A stretch of 64,000 nt of DNA from positions 943,662 through 1,007,661 of the forward strand of contig NMRA01000102.1 in NCBI GenBank assembly GCA_002633005.1, given 5' to 3'. Each line of letters starts with the position of its first letter. The stretch's first letter is position 1. Shown here in pieces: positions 34,276 through 46,100 of the stretch. The DNA is from Phoronis australis. Lineage: Eukaryota > Phoronida > Phoronidae. A program made the translations under genes and the position numbers. The notes below the pieces were generated by a model. It did not search any database, was not told the DNA's origin, and worked only from the letters and a program-made list of their open reading frames with translations.

Positions 34276-35909
34276 CAAGCTGTGAATGAAGCTCTGATGG
34301 AAAAAGCGCAGCACCTAGTGCAAGTGGACACTCCCTCGACAGTTTTTCCCATTTCCGATGATGATCTGCAGATTATGATTGGAACCAACAATCCAAGTGA
34401 GAGTTCCTTTGACAATAGTGTATTAATGAACTCTCATAACTCGCTAAACAACTAAGAACCAGTTGGAGACAGGGAGTTGTTCCTCATGAGTGTTCAAACA
34501 TGACAACAAATACATTCCTGTTGTACTGACTATGGTGGCTTTGTTTCTACTACCTCAGAGTTTGTCACCTCGCATATTAATGTGTAGCTCTCTGTGAGGA
34601 GATTTGCATCCCTCAGGTACTCCACGGACCTGTATATACATGTACACTGTACTCATACAACCATAGGGCTGCTATTTAATACCTAACAGCAACAAACATA
34701 TCAGCGAAGTCTATATAATGTTAAGACGCAATGCACGTGATTGTTCATAAAATCACACATATCTACAAGAAAACAAAAGTTATCGACCAAAATTCTTGAT
34801 ATCTACTTGACACAAAATGGACAAATACCAATGCGTTTAACTGCCTTCTAAGGGCCACTAGGAGCAAGAGTCGAATCAGCTCCAAAACCAGAAGAACAAA
34901 TTATTTACTGCAGGCTAAACTCCTAACACATGTCGATGGTATTCTCACAATTCACCATGAAAGCGTCCAAGGTAATTCCAATTGGTAACTTAACAGTTAA
35001 TGCACATGTACCCACCTGCAGGAATTCACCTCAATTCTTCTTTGATTTATTTCACACATGAATTCCTTGTGCAAAAATTCAATTGTCACATGAGGGTCAT
35101 GTAGAATCGGTGGCACTGTATCAGAGGCAGTAACGAATCTCATCATTATGTGTAGTTTCCGTTTTTCTGCAGTTGAATCATAATTTTCACTCTCAAATTG
35201 TGCTTAATGGAATTTCGAGCACCGTTCCGCATGGTTTATGATCCAGCTGATCTGATTGTTTGAGTAGAAAGACTTTCATAGGTCAAAGCCCAGGAGCACA
35301 GTTAATGTCCTAATGATTTTAGACATTCAGGCTGTTCTCCCTGGTTTGTTTCCATATGCATTCGTGAACTTTATTTCACATCATTTTACTGTACCTCACA
35401 ATGAGTACACTGCTAAAATTATCGTTCCATACCTTCCTTTAAACTTAGGAAATTCCCCCGATTTTCTTCATGGAATTTATTGCTGTCGAGTTCACTTCCA
35501 ATCGAAGACTGACACAGTCAACTTTTTACACTCATAGAGGAAAAGAGGTGTCAAATTTATGTTGCGGTAAGATTTGAACCCATGGCCATCACACCATCCA
35601 TACCAGCGATGAACCCGAAAAAACAGCGCAATCATAAAACTTCTCTACACGGTGTGTGAAAAGGCCGAAACAGTGACTTTAACAGCATTTTATGTATCAA
35701 TGCAATTACTTAGTTCTGTGAAACAAGCCCTGATTACATGTTATTGGTTAAAGGTTGATGTTAAAGATGCTATGTCTAATTTAAACAAGATTCTCTACTG
35801 AGCAAGAAACACACTGCTAATAAATGTCTTTTGTCCTGTCCACGCAGACGAGTTGAGCTTTTGCCGACGAAATCTCTGCTCTGTCTCTGTGCAAGTGGGC
35901 TTGGTACTG
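34276..35909. other. No gene recognised apart from a trailing decayed frame to about 34.46 kb
   Basis: Downstream of the integrase relic I see no domain. A GGTTCAAAT-type word at about 35.57 kb (minus) resembles a Pol III B box, but no tRNA fold accompanies it. Confidence 0.4.
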
Positions 35910-35988
35910 AACACCTGCACACTGATGTGACCAGGTCCCAACAGTCTTCAACAGCACTGGGGAACTCTTCAATTGCGATGTCCTCTAT
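35910..35988 (-). CDS. HECT-like E3 ligase gene, exon C (3' end uncertain)
   Basis: A strong acceptor (TTTTTTCAG) precedes IEDIAIEEFPSAVEDCWDLV on the minus strand, in phase 0 with exon B. It fits the helical segment of the HECT N-lobe after 'LPDxDLRxKI'. The donor that should end this exon is not clear. The open frame runs on to 35776, but the later part does not resemble HECT. The C-lobe with the catalytic Cys was not found. Confidence 0.45.
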
Positions 35989-36388
35989 CTGAAAAAACAT
36001 GTAAATTTAAAGTCATATATTTTTGTCAAATGCTATAGAAATATATCACGTTATGCTGCAATGAACGATCACAGGAATATTGCTGCTTGTTTCCAGTGAC
36101 ATTCCAGTGGCCTTCTGAAACCACAAGTCAAATAACTATATAATGCTGCAGGCACACAAGGTCGACGGTGTTATGATGAGGTGCTTTCGTGAACACAGTG
36201 ACTGCGTACATGTATGTTTCAAATATTCACCGACAATTTGAATTTTACGGGTTTATATTTGTATTCAACGACGAGTAAAATGGAGAAAAAAAACGTAAAA
36301 TAGACAGAAAACAAGTTAGTGGAATGCACTGATAATATAATCAAAACTTGTAAATCCACTGTAAGATTAAAATAATCACCTTTCTCAC

Positions 36389-36555
36389 CCCGTTTCTCAA
36401 ATCATAATCCATAATGTTTGCTGCAATTACTGACTTTTCTTCTTGATGGAGAAGCTTAATGGCAAGTGGACCAAAGATCTTGGGGAGAGTACTACCAACC
36501 AAAACAGAATACGCCAGAAGTTTTCCCACGCCATTATGTTGTCGGTTCCTCAAAG
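36389..36555 (-). CDS. HECT-like E3 ligase gene, exon B
   Basis: The 167-nt exon lies between acceptor ATTTCCAG and donor AACGGG, then GTGAGA. It enters in phase 1 and leaves in phase 0. It reads LRNRQHNGVGKLLAYSVLVG then STLPKIFGPLAIKLL and IMDYDLRNG. This matches the HECT N-lobe 'AL-x-N-x2-Y-x2-VGKLIAxSLxHGGP...FxxPLxxxLL...DxDxR'. Joined to exon A the junction gives Asn-Gly-Asp-Ala-Leu-Arg-Asn, exactly the family's 'N-x-D-A-L' turn, which strongly supports the splice. The nearest style is the G2E3-like group expanded in invertebrates. Confidence 0.65.
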
Positions 36556-36765
36556 CTGGAAATGGTTATGGAAATATTTAAAAGACATTTGCATATAACT
36601 CCAATGCATCTCACACTTGTAATTCCCTAAACTCGATAACTGAGATAAGAATGTGTTAATTTCCGAAAAGTCACCAAAATGTGAAATATGTAGTCTATGG
36701 TAAATATATCATAATAACACGACTTTCTATAGAGCAGCAACAGTACTCAATCCCTCTGTACTCAC

Positions 36766-36986
36766 CATCACCATTACGTCATAACCCTTTATTAGACTCA
36801 TTTCCTTCGAAAATGGTGCCATCTTGTGCAATTTCACCCATCAGTAGGCGGAAGAACTCTTTAGTGAGTCCACCATCATCCATTCAGGGTCCTTCGAATA
36901 AAATCAGTGAAGATTGACTGCCATTTTTAATCTGCCGTCCGCTAAATTCCTCCAAATGAAAAGTAGGTCACAACTGGTGAGAGTTC
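36766..36986 (-). pseudogene. HECT-like E3 ligase gene, exon A, with three in-frame TGA codons
   Basis: The 221-nt segment lies between acceptor ATATCTCAG and donor GGTGATG, then GTGAGTAC. It is in frame with exon B. It reads HLEEFSGRQIKNGSQSSLIL and FEGP, then after a TGA MDDGGLTKEFFRLLMGEIAQ and DGTIFEGNESNKGL. This is the HECT start: 'V-x-F-x-GE-x-x-D-x-GG-x-x-x-EFFRLL...LFEG...L..N'. Three codons are TGA (36968-36970, 36884-36886, 36779-36781). There is no TAA, no TAG and no indel. CGA-to-TGA changes (CpG decay) in a young pseudogene are the simplest reading. Recoding or RNA editing is a remote alternative. Confidence 0.6.
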
Positions 36987-38827
36987 CTGAGATATGTAGG
37001 TTTTTATGATCTTCTAATGAAATATTTTGTTTAATAAACTCAGGTTCATACATATAGCTAGAGTATACATGCTTCTTGTATGTCCTAGACAAGAAGTTAG
37101 ATTCAGTATGTTTAGGGTTGTGCCTACCTTCTGATGAACTTCGCATTTTTGTTGTTTCATTGCATAAATGTGGCAATATGTCAATTAGCAGATGGAAAGA
37201 TAACTCGATTTCATATTCTGAGAACCACCTTAGCAGACGAACTAACCAACACCTTACGAATGAAATGTTTGTACAAACATGACAATTGCATTTCACTGAA
37301 ATGATTTTCAAAAGGAGTACTTACCCTGGTTTCAGTCCTAAATGAAATATCGACGTCACCCTCCACAGTATTGTATATTCCAGGAGGTGCGAATTATGCT
37401 TGTGGAGTTTGCTTGAATTTAAAAGAGATCGCTAAACACGAGAAGGTATAACTTTACATCCAATCATTTTTATGTACAAGTATGGTTTTACAGCTACACA
37501 ATACGGTAGTGGTTAAGAGATGAATTGTCTCACCACTCGATCTCGTTTTACCCATTACATTTAGTAAATCCAAATGACAACCTTCAAATTAACTCATCAT
37601 TTTCAAGAAGTCACAAAATCACCCAACGAGTCCTCAAAGAGAAAAGAATCAACTGCCAGTTGATTACACATTTACCTTGATCAACTGTCAACGTTCCACA
37701 ACACCAACTCTGAAAACAATCGGTTATCAATGTGCTTCCAAGGCATTCATTGAGATTTATTTTGGTATAATATACATTTTATCTAATTGTAAAAAATAAC
37801 AAAGAACGCAAAAGCAGAAAAATGACTTGCCAAGGAAGCGAATCCCAAAAGCGAGAAGCAGCCGATTAAAATTATTTTTTAAAAGCATAATGAACATAGC
37901 TAGAAGCGCACAGAAAGTCCTGCAAATGCAACAGACAGTGTTTGGAGAATACAAGGTATAACATAAATATGTAGTAATGTGTTCTCAAGTTAAGCTTTAA
38001 CAAATATTTAGTATTTTAGACTTCCTCAGTGAAAAACATGATATCCAGGAAAAATATCTGGATTGCGTGCATCAATAAGTGTGAATCTTAGAAGTGCTTA
38101 ACAACAGGTACTACAATTGCAGGCAACAGGAAACGGGTCCGCAGCAAAACACCCTACCTACTGTAGTGCATTGCTGCTCCTCTAAAAAATTAACACGTGA
38201 ATTAGGTTTGTTCACGCATTCAAATACAAAAGTCGTCACAGGATCGACGATTACATGCACATTAATGGTAGTCAGAGAATAAACAATTTTAAACTTTTAA
38301 ACAAATACCTGCTTATAATCTATACAAACAGTGTACTCCTGCACTCAACGACAAGGGTCATAGAATAATGAACTTGGAACCTTTTCTAGACTTGAGAAAA
38401 TCAAAATAAACTCAATAACAATTTAATATATCATGGGTCAAAAATGAAATCTGTTTGCCTAAAGTCAATCAGTTTGTTGCATAACTGCACATTCGTGTAC
38501 TTAAATTCGTGAATACAAAAGATCCAAATTGTCATCAATCTAGTAACTTGCTCCTCAAAAATTATAAACTGAATTGTAGTCTTAGTAACTAACAGAGCAC
38601 GTAACTGTACGCCGCAAACAATGGTTCAAATGTTTGCTCTGACCACTGAATGGACCCTTGCCATCCTGTTAAGTTGGTGCAATCAAAAGATAAGCTGGAA
38701 TGGCACATTTTTTCTGGCCTTGATATTGGATGGGGCGGTAATGCCCAAGACTTTCAGAGTTGCAACCGGTTCACACGTAAGTGATAGGCAATACTTTTGC
38801 TACCAATTGACATCTGTCTACACATAC
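36987..38827 (-). other. Likely intronic DNA of the HECT-like gene
   Basis: A possible further exon near 37325-37400 (minus) reads APPGIYNTVEGDVDISFRTE and TR before a donor (ACCAGG, then GTAAGT). Its acceptor is not convincing. The rest shows no clear exon or repeat. Confidence 0.25.
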
Positions 38828-38939
38828 CAGTTCATCACCCACTTCTTCAATATCTGGCATCCCGTTGTCTGAATCTGCTAGCTGTGCATCTCCTACTTCA
38901 GGATGTTCAACTTCTTGGTTAATGGAAGGTACGCACAGG
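38828..38939 (-). CDS. Candidate acidic exon upstream of the HECT-like exons
   Basis: The 112-nt stretch lies between acceptor TTGCTTCATAG and donor GAACTG, then GTATGTG (phase 1 to phase 0). It reads LCVPSINQEVEHPEVGDAQL then ADSDNGMPDIEEVGDEL. Low-complexity acidic linkers of this kind are usual N-terminal to HECT domains in invertebrate G2E3-like proteins. Assignment to the same gene rests only on strand, spacing and character. Confidence 0.4.
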
Positions 38940-41171
38940 CTATGAAGCAATGCAAAGAAATAATACATTCAAACATTCATACAAAACACCCCGATTACAC
39001 TTGAGCTTTGAACGGAGATACAGAAAAGACTACAACAAGTGGTCAAAATGAACGTCAATACACATTTCACGATAGAATTTTCGGAATTGAAAATTTAAGA
39101 GGAAGATGCTACAATGGGTAGAGCAATTCAGAAATGTCAAAAATCGGTGCTTATTTGGAATATTTCCTGGCAATACGCAAGCTAAGAAACATGAAATAAT
39201 CCGACTACCTACACAGCACACACTGTCAGACGTGCAGTTCCTTACTTTGAAGACCTCAAGTACATGCACTGACAACCACACGAACGCACTTCCACACCAG
39301 GAATATACCTCAGCAGACGCCCTAATGCACCAGTTACCCAGACGACGGCCTAGGTTAATAATTAGCAATAATCGCGCGATCTAGTATTTTCCCTGCGAAC
39401 ACGTTTAATATCTTTTCAACAAATGGTGCATCTGGGGGATACCGCCACCATATTTGGGCAAAGTTAGTATTTTTCGTTTGTATGGGACTCCTCACAAGCC
39501 AAAGATAGACGCAGCACTTTCCTACACTTAACGTATAATCCAGTATTATGATTAGTTACAACAAATACACGCCTGCGTAGCTATATCTAAGCCAAATCTA
39601 GGTAAATCAAACCATGAACGCCTGCTTGCTATACAGATGCTATATTGTTGTAGGTACGACCGAGGTTAATACTTAAGGCTAACATGTACAGTGTATGGTC
39701 TGTTTCAAAATGTTCATTGCGTAGGCTGTTCCTGTGGTCTTCGAAAGTACTCTTCAAAAAATCTGGGTAACAAACGTTTAGTCTTGGCTCTCGAGATTTG
39801 AAAGCTAGTGGCCCCTTTGACAACTAGCGAGTTTTAGTAAAGACGTATGTCTGCATACACCTATGAATACGTAAACTCTGCCCTAGCAGCATGCTCGTGA
39901 ATATCATTTTGGATCGACTACTTACTGTTCCAGTATCCAGTTCTCTACTTTCGAGTTCGTTTTCCTTTTGATGAAGCAATGGGAGTATCTGAATGATTTT
40001 TTTCATTTTTGCCATTTTCAAGTTCACAAAGCACATTCTTTTTGGAGATTCCTCCTTCCAGGTGTAGATGTACAGTAGGTGTTAAAACCTATTGGCACGG
40101 AATGGCCACACGCTTTAAAGTCTAACAACTCTTCAAAAGTGACTGCATATCGATGCAATACCAAAGAGGTAATAAACTCTAGTTTTTCCCGAAGTTTTTA
40201 AGAGAATAGGAGTTAGTAGTTGAGAGTCCAGTTCTTAATTATATGTAGCGGCACTTTCTTAAATGAAGACAATTTTGTAACACCTCAAAAGCTATCAAAG
40301 CATCAAATCAACTTATTTTCTACGTAACAGTAAATGTACTAACACCTGATCTTTTTGAAAAAGGCGTACCTGATCGGGTACAACATATATGCAGAAGGTT
40401 TTATCTGCAATACCATTCCTTCCATCTTGAAGTGTTTGAATGCTGGTGGAGTATTCACTTATGGTGGTAGGGGAACAATCTGCTTAAAAGTGTTCAGGAG
40501 GTAAAGTTTGATGGGGATATTTTGTAGGAGACCTACACACGTGAAGGAAGTTTTGGAAGTCATAGCGGCGGGGTTGACTTCGATTGGGAATTCGATTTTA
40601 ATGCCTGAAGCAAGGAATGGGCTGTCTGAAATCAGAATGAGTTGGAAAGGTGTAGACATGATAGATGAAACAATCTGAATCAACACTTGATACAATAGAC
40701 TCTCATATCCTTCGACAACATTAATTGATTATTAAAACTAATTCAAGCAGATGATACAACTGTAGAATTTAAAGACGGGCACTAACCCAGATAAAGACTG
40801 TTTAGTTGTTCTTGAAATGCCCGCATTGATGTACACGTGAAGTTTTGCATATATCCAACCTTTGGATGTAAGTCAACGTGTATAGAAAAACAGTGGTTAT
40901 TCCTGACAGTGTATTTTGACATGATGACAAATTAAAATTGTCAAAGTAATTTAAGATTAGATTAAGGTATATCTAATTTGAAAATGTGCTTGCAGGTACA
41001 TGACAAGTTTAAGCTACCAGCAATTCACTCTATGAAAGTGTACAGAGATTAGCCTCAAACCAACTGAGTTGATCAGAGGTTTGGTTTTGTTCACGCCCAC
41101 TAATTGTCACTCAGCACTGAAGAAACGCATTGCACAAGCAACTCCATTAAGATAAAAGTGAAGGCACCAAC
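38940..41171. other. Probable introns with weak exon candidates
   Basis: On the minus strand, GISKKNVLCELENGKNEKNH then TPIASSKGKRTRK (about 39.95-40.06 kb) and SGIKIEFPIEVNPAAMTSKT (about 40.5-40.63 kb, after a CTGATTTCAG acceptor) look partly coding. They could be exons of the same minus-strand gene, but neither has both splice sites confirmed. Confidence 0.25.
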
Positions 41172-41284
41172 CTTTCTGCACTTCTTTAACAGCAATGGAG
41201 ATTTGACGTGAATTCCACCGCGTGGACTGTGAAATGGATCTCCTTCTTGGCTGTGGCTGTCGACTAGCTCTAAAACTTTGGAAT
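41172..41284 (-). CDS. Candidate upstream exon of the minus-strand HECT-like gene
   Basis: The 113-nt segment lies between a good acceptor (TTTTTTCTTTAG) and donor GCAGAAAG, then GTTGGT. Two frames are open; the phase-1-in, phase-0-out frame reads SKVLELVDSHSQEGDPFHSP and RGGIHVKSPLLLKKCRK. No domain is recognised. It is listed because the splice signals and spacing suit a 5' exon of the gene below. Confidence 0.28.
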
Positions 41285-42084
41285 CTAAAGAAAAAACAGT
41301 CATTGAAGTTAAGAGATTTTGCAGTAATGTATTCATTAAAGTACCATTCGCTCAGTCGATTAATTGTCAAATAAGAATACTTACAAACGTTATAAGACCA
41401 GACGTTATATAGATGATCTTCAGTTACGAACATTTATTGGTCGTCACATATACAACGCGAAATCGGGAAAAGTAATCGAAGCATTAATCATTCTCCATTG
41501 ACAATAGCAATGTCTAAAGTGTGAAATTTCACATTGCTGTTTCCCTATGGTTGTCGTGGTTGATGGTATAGAACTGGGAAACCATTAATTAGTTATCGTT
41601 ACAACTCAGCAATGATGCTGATAATGTATTAAATTGTTAAAACAACGTAAATGTTGGTTTTGAGCGCTTTATTATCGGGTGAAAAAATATGCTACATGCA
41701 TAACAAATCCATAAGTGTGTTTTATCGACACTGTCTGTGCCGTGGTCTCGGAAATTGCACATTAGCCTTGGCAAAGCAGGACGGCATGGATGACGTTCAT
41801 TGATTCCCAATTTGGGTACAGAGGTACCTGAACATATATTGTACAAATATATAATTTATATTACTTACGCTTGTCTGAAGGAAGTCGAAGCACTTGTAGC
41901 CACCGGATTAGATTGGTTCACCCGAACAAGTTATGCTAATTCCTCGCGAAAGACATCCACCATTCTCAACAGGAACAAATGAGCTGACGCGTATGCGTTA
42001 ATTGTAAAATTGCTTTTGATTGGATAACCACATTCGATTCGTCTTTTTACGCTCATAGTGTACAAGCATAAAGTACGAGAGAAA
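41285..42084. other. No gene recognised
   Basis: A minus-strand frame at 41637-41846 (GINERHPCRPALPRLMCNFR) has some coding character but no splice context. Confidence 0.35.
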
Positions 42085-42375
42085 AATGCTAGAGTAAAAT
42101 TACGGGCGTGAAATTACGAGCTTAGAAGCACGAGCTTAGAATTGTGAGCAAAAACTACGAGCGTAAAGTTACGGTCGCACAGACTTGTTCAGAGCTCACG
42201 TGACCCACAAGCCACTTTCGCATTGGATATGACGATCTTCGTCGTAATTACGAGGGAAATCTTACGAATGTAACTACTCGCGACACCCACCCGAAAGGTC
42301 TACGATAGCGACACTTGAAATACGAGCGAAATTTCGGTCGTAATTACGAGCGCAAGAACTGGCGACACTTTCAAC
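42085..42375. repeat. CpG-rich palindromic repeat (TACGAGCGTAA family), copy 3
   Basis: Many variants of TACGAGCGTAA and GTCGTAATTACGAG are present. The part at 42308-42355 is the reverse complement of 31088-31135 with few changes. It ends at GGCGACACTTTC, the inverse of the GAAAGTGTCGCC that starts copy 1. It lies just 5' of the THAP fragment. Confidence 0.65.
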
Positions 42376-42420
42376 AGAACGGCCAACGAGAATAATTCCG
42401 CCCAAGCGACGTACGAAGCA

Positions 42421-42533
42421 ATGGGGATTTACCAAGTGTGTGGCACGCATTTTCTACCGCCGGATTACGATGGAAGAGTCATGTACGCTGAATTGATGAA
42501 GGTCTCTGCAAATCAACGTCTGGAGAACGGTGC
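42421..42533 (+). pseudogene. THAP-domain fragment, 5' side, interrupted by a LINE
   Basis: The frame reads IYQVCGTHFLPPDYDGRVMY, then AELMKVSANQRLENGA. This is the C-terminal half of a THAP C2CH domain: the Cys-x2-His pair with 'HF-x-x-x-DY' and the closing 'RL-x-x-GA'. The text is cut exactly at the LINE target-site duplication. It resumes in the same frame at 46901 as NGAVPSLLIPG. The N-terminal Cys pair is missing upstream, where the palindromic repeat lies, so the gene was already partial or the first half is in another exon. It is a paralogue of the fragment at 17.86 kb. Confidence 0.68.
42525..42533 (+). repeat. LINE target-site duplication, 5' copy
   Basis: GAACGGTGC here recurs directly after the poly-A tail at 46901-46909. 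The match is ten bases if the preceding A is counted. It fixes both ends of the insertion. Confidence 0.8.
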
Positions 42534-43153
42534 TTTTATCTTAGTAATGATTATTTTTTTAAAGTATTTCACGTCTCACATGTGTCATGATTATGAAACT
42601 ACACTGAACTTGACAACTGTAGTTGTGTCATTCAGATACATGTACATGTATGTTACCTCAATGATTCATTTTCATCTACAGATCAAGAGTTCCATCAAGT
42701 GTGAATCAGTTCAGGAGTTAACTTTGCTTTTTAAGTTGTTTCTATTTTTATCACCATTAACGTTCAAGCTAAAAACGGCCAAACGAGTATCGTATAGTCT
42801 CAGAGCTCTATTTGACTCGGGCAGCGCCATGCGTAATAAGACAACTTAATTGGCAATATATTTTCATCCCAAAGTACAGTATTAATGTTCTACATATGTA
42901 CAAATTGTTTACCCCATTGACTCTCATCTATTTGAACTAATATCACATCCGTAGTACGTCAATCCATTTCACTTGTTAATGTTACTAATCCATCAGTTTT
43001 CTATTGCAAGATTTAGCCTAACTCAATGTAATTAAAGTAGTGGTGGTGGGAATTTTCATGCCTACCCTAGTGTTCATAACTTTTGTCCTTACTTCATTAC
43101 TTTTAGTCTATTCACACACTTGTATATACTTCTTTTTCTCTTGTTAGATAAGC

Positions 43154-46100
43154 ATGTTAATTATGAACTGTATGAATTTATCAGTATTTAACTACAGACA
43201 TAATAATTATAATTGTTCGGGTGTCTGGAAAACAAAAATACCCCACTGCTTTTCGTCTATTACGCTCGACCTCACTCTTCTACTACGAAAACGACCCCGA
43301 ACTGAGCACTTACGTAATGTTTACTGCACAATGAAGAACTCATGTTGTGATATCCGAGTTATCATTGAGCAAAGTCTTTTGACTGCTGGTGACATAGAGG
43401 TCAATCCAGGACCAGGCACTCAGGGTTTAGCCAGCTTCAAGGTCTTATTCACTAATATCAACAGTATCAAGGCGAACAATCTTTCAAGATTTGATCTTCT
43501 CAAGCAAGTTATTACAGACAACAATTACATGGTCATTGCTATATGTGAATCTGGAACACTGTCCGAAGACAACCTCAGTGCACTTATTATTCCAGAATAC
43601 CACATTGCCTACCACACTAACGTCGGGAGGGGGTTGATCTTGTTTGTCCACAACTCCGTAAATTACAAAACAATTGATGATAAAATTATACAATCAATGA
43701 GTAACTGTTGGATTGAACTTTACGTCAACCACAAAAAGGTATATTACGGTTTTTTCTATCGCTCACCCTCACAGACGTCCCATGAACGGAAAGCATATTT
43801 CAAAACCTTTTCAGAGCAATTGCAAGAACTCTCTCAAACTAATAAAACGATTGTTATCAACGGGGATTTCAACGCAAGAAATAGTACTTGGTACTCTGAA
43901 GACAATGACAACCAAGCCGGTCTCGAATTATTCGATATTCTCCTCACAAATGACTGTATACAACTAATAAACGAGCCGACACGTTTAACAGAGTATTCAC
44001 ATTCTTGCCTTGATTTATGTATAACAAACAATCTCGGATTAATTGAATCCACTTCTGTAAGGCCTCCCATTGGTAACTCAGACCACCACGTTATAGAAAC
44101 AACATTCACACTCAACTGCGCACCTAAAGAACCAGACATTATGAAGAAGATCTGGAATTACAACCTCATTAACATGGACAAACTGCGCTCTGACATAACC
44201 ACATTCAATTGGACTGATATACTTAACAAAAGTGACATAAATGACGCAGTCTCAATATTCACACAGTCACTCTACAACATATTAGATAATAATATCCCAT
44301 CAACCATGAAAACAATAAAAAACAAGAACAAACCGTGGTTTAACAATAACATTAAGTCTGAAATAAATAAAAGAAATAAACTGTACAGATCGTTCAGAAG
44401 ATCAAATAACCCATGCACGTTCAAGCGCTACAAAGAACAGTGCAAGAGTGTGGAAGAACTAATTAAAAAGACAAAACAAGACTATAAGATGAAAGTTATC
44501 TCCAATATCAAAAATGTCTCCAAAAATTCTAAGGAATATTGGGATATAGTAAACAAAATTCGAGGACAGGTAAAGCAATCATCATACCCCACCATCCACT
44601 CAAAAGAATCCAACTCTCAGGCGTCATCCAAAGCCGATAAAAGTATCTTATTTCTAGACTACTTCACTGCCAAGAGTCACATTGCACCAACAATAAACTA
44701 TCCAGAATTCCCAAACAGAACATTAGAACACCTCTCTTACATAGAAGCCCAACCATCTGAAGTCAGGAAACTACTAGAAAACATTGACGAAAACAAAAAC
44801 GACGGTACCAATCTCATAACCAATAAAATGATCAAGATAATAGCAAGAGAGCTTACACTTCCTCTGACAACATTATACAACAAAATACTACAATCTGGAA
44901 AATTTCCTTTGAACTGGAAGCTTGGCGTTATGATACCAATACACAAAAAGAACTCCAAAACAGACATTGCCAACTATCGCCCCATAACTCTACTTAACAC
45001 CTTATCCAAAATTTTAGAAAAAATCATTTCTCAGCACATGTTTGACCACCTCTCTTCACAAAACCTCATATATCGTCGCCAATTTGGATTCATGCCTGGT
45101 AACAGCACTGTGTCGCAACTTACAGAAATTGTACACGACATCCACCTCCAGTTTGAGCAAGGGTACAACGTGAGATCCGTATTTTTAGACATTGCGTCAG
45201 CTTTTGATGTCGTTCCCCATGACCTGCTTCTACATAAATTACAATCTTACGGTTTCTCAGGCACTCTCCTCTTACTTTTAAAATCATATCTGGAAAATCG
45301 AACTTACAAAGTCCGAATTGAGGGTGTCTTATCACCTTCATCAACGCCAGGTTTCGTAAATGCTGGAGTACCACAGGGTAGCGTACTAGGCCCCTTACTC
45401 TTTTTACTGTACATCAATGATCTTCCAGACACGATAAGCTCTAAAACATTCTTATATGCTGATGACACTGCAATATTCCACCCATTCTCAAAAGAGCATC
45501 CCCATGACTCCTTACAATTGCAAACTGACCTTAACAAACTCTATGACTGGTCTCACAAATGGAAGATGAAATTTAAACCTGAAAAAAGTGTTGATCTTAT
45601 ATTTTCTAAGTCTAATAATACTCATTTCCAAACAAATCCAACACTGGAATTATCACTCAATGGGGAAGTTATCCCCAATAAGTTCACGCACAAACATCTT
45701 GGCTTGCTACTCGACCATAAGCTTACATTTACTCCTCATTGTCTCGAACTCGTTCAAAAAGTACAAAAAATAATTAATCCAATTAGAATTATCTCTCGTC
45801 ATCTCAACTCCATGCATCTTGAAACTCTGTTCAAGTCTTTTGTACTTCCACATCTAGATTACTGTGACATAATCTACCGGCAAACGCTGACATACTTCTC
45901 CAATTAGAAAGACTACAATACCAAGCAGCTTTAGCCATAACTGGGGCATACAAAGGGTCCAACACAATCAAGGTTCTAAATAGTCTTCACTGGAGCAAAC
46001 TAGCAACCCGTCGTAAACTCCACCTGTCCATGTATACATTCAAAGTCTTAACCAACATAAACAATTACTCTAACAAAATCCTCTTTGACTCCTACAAAAG

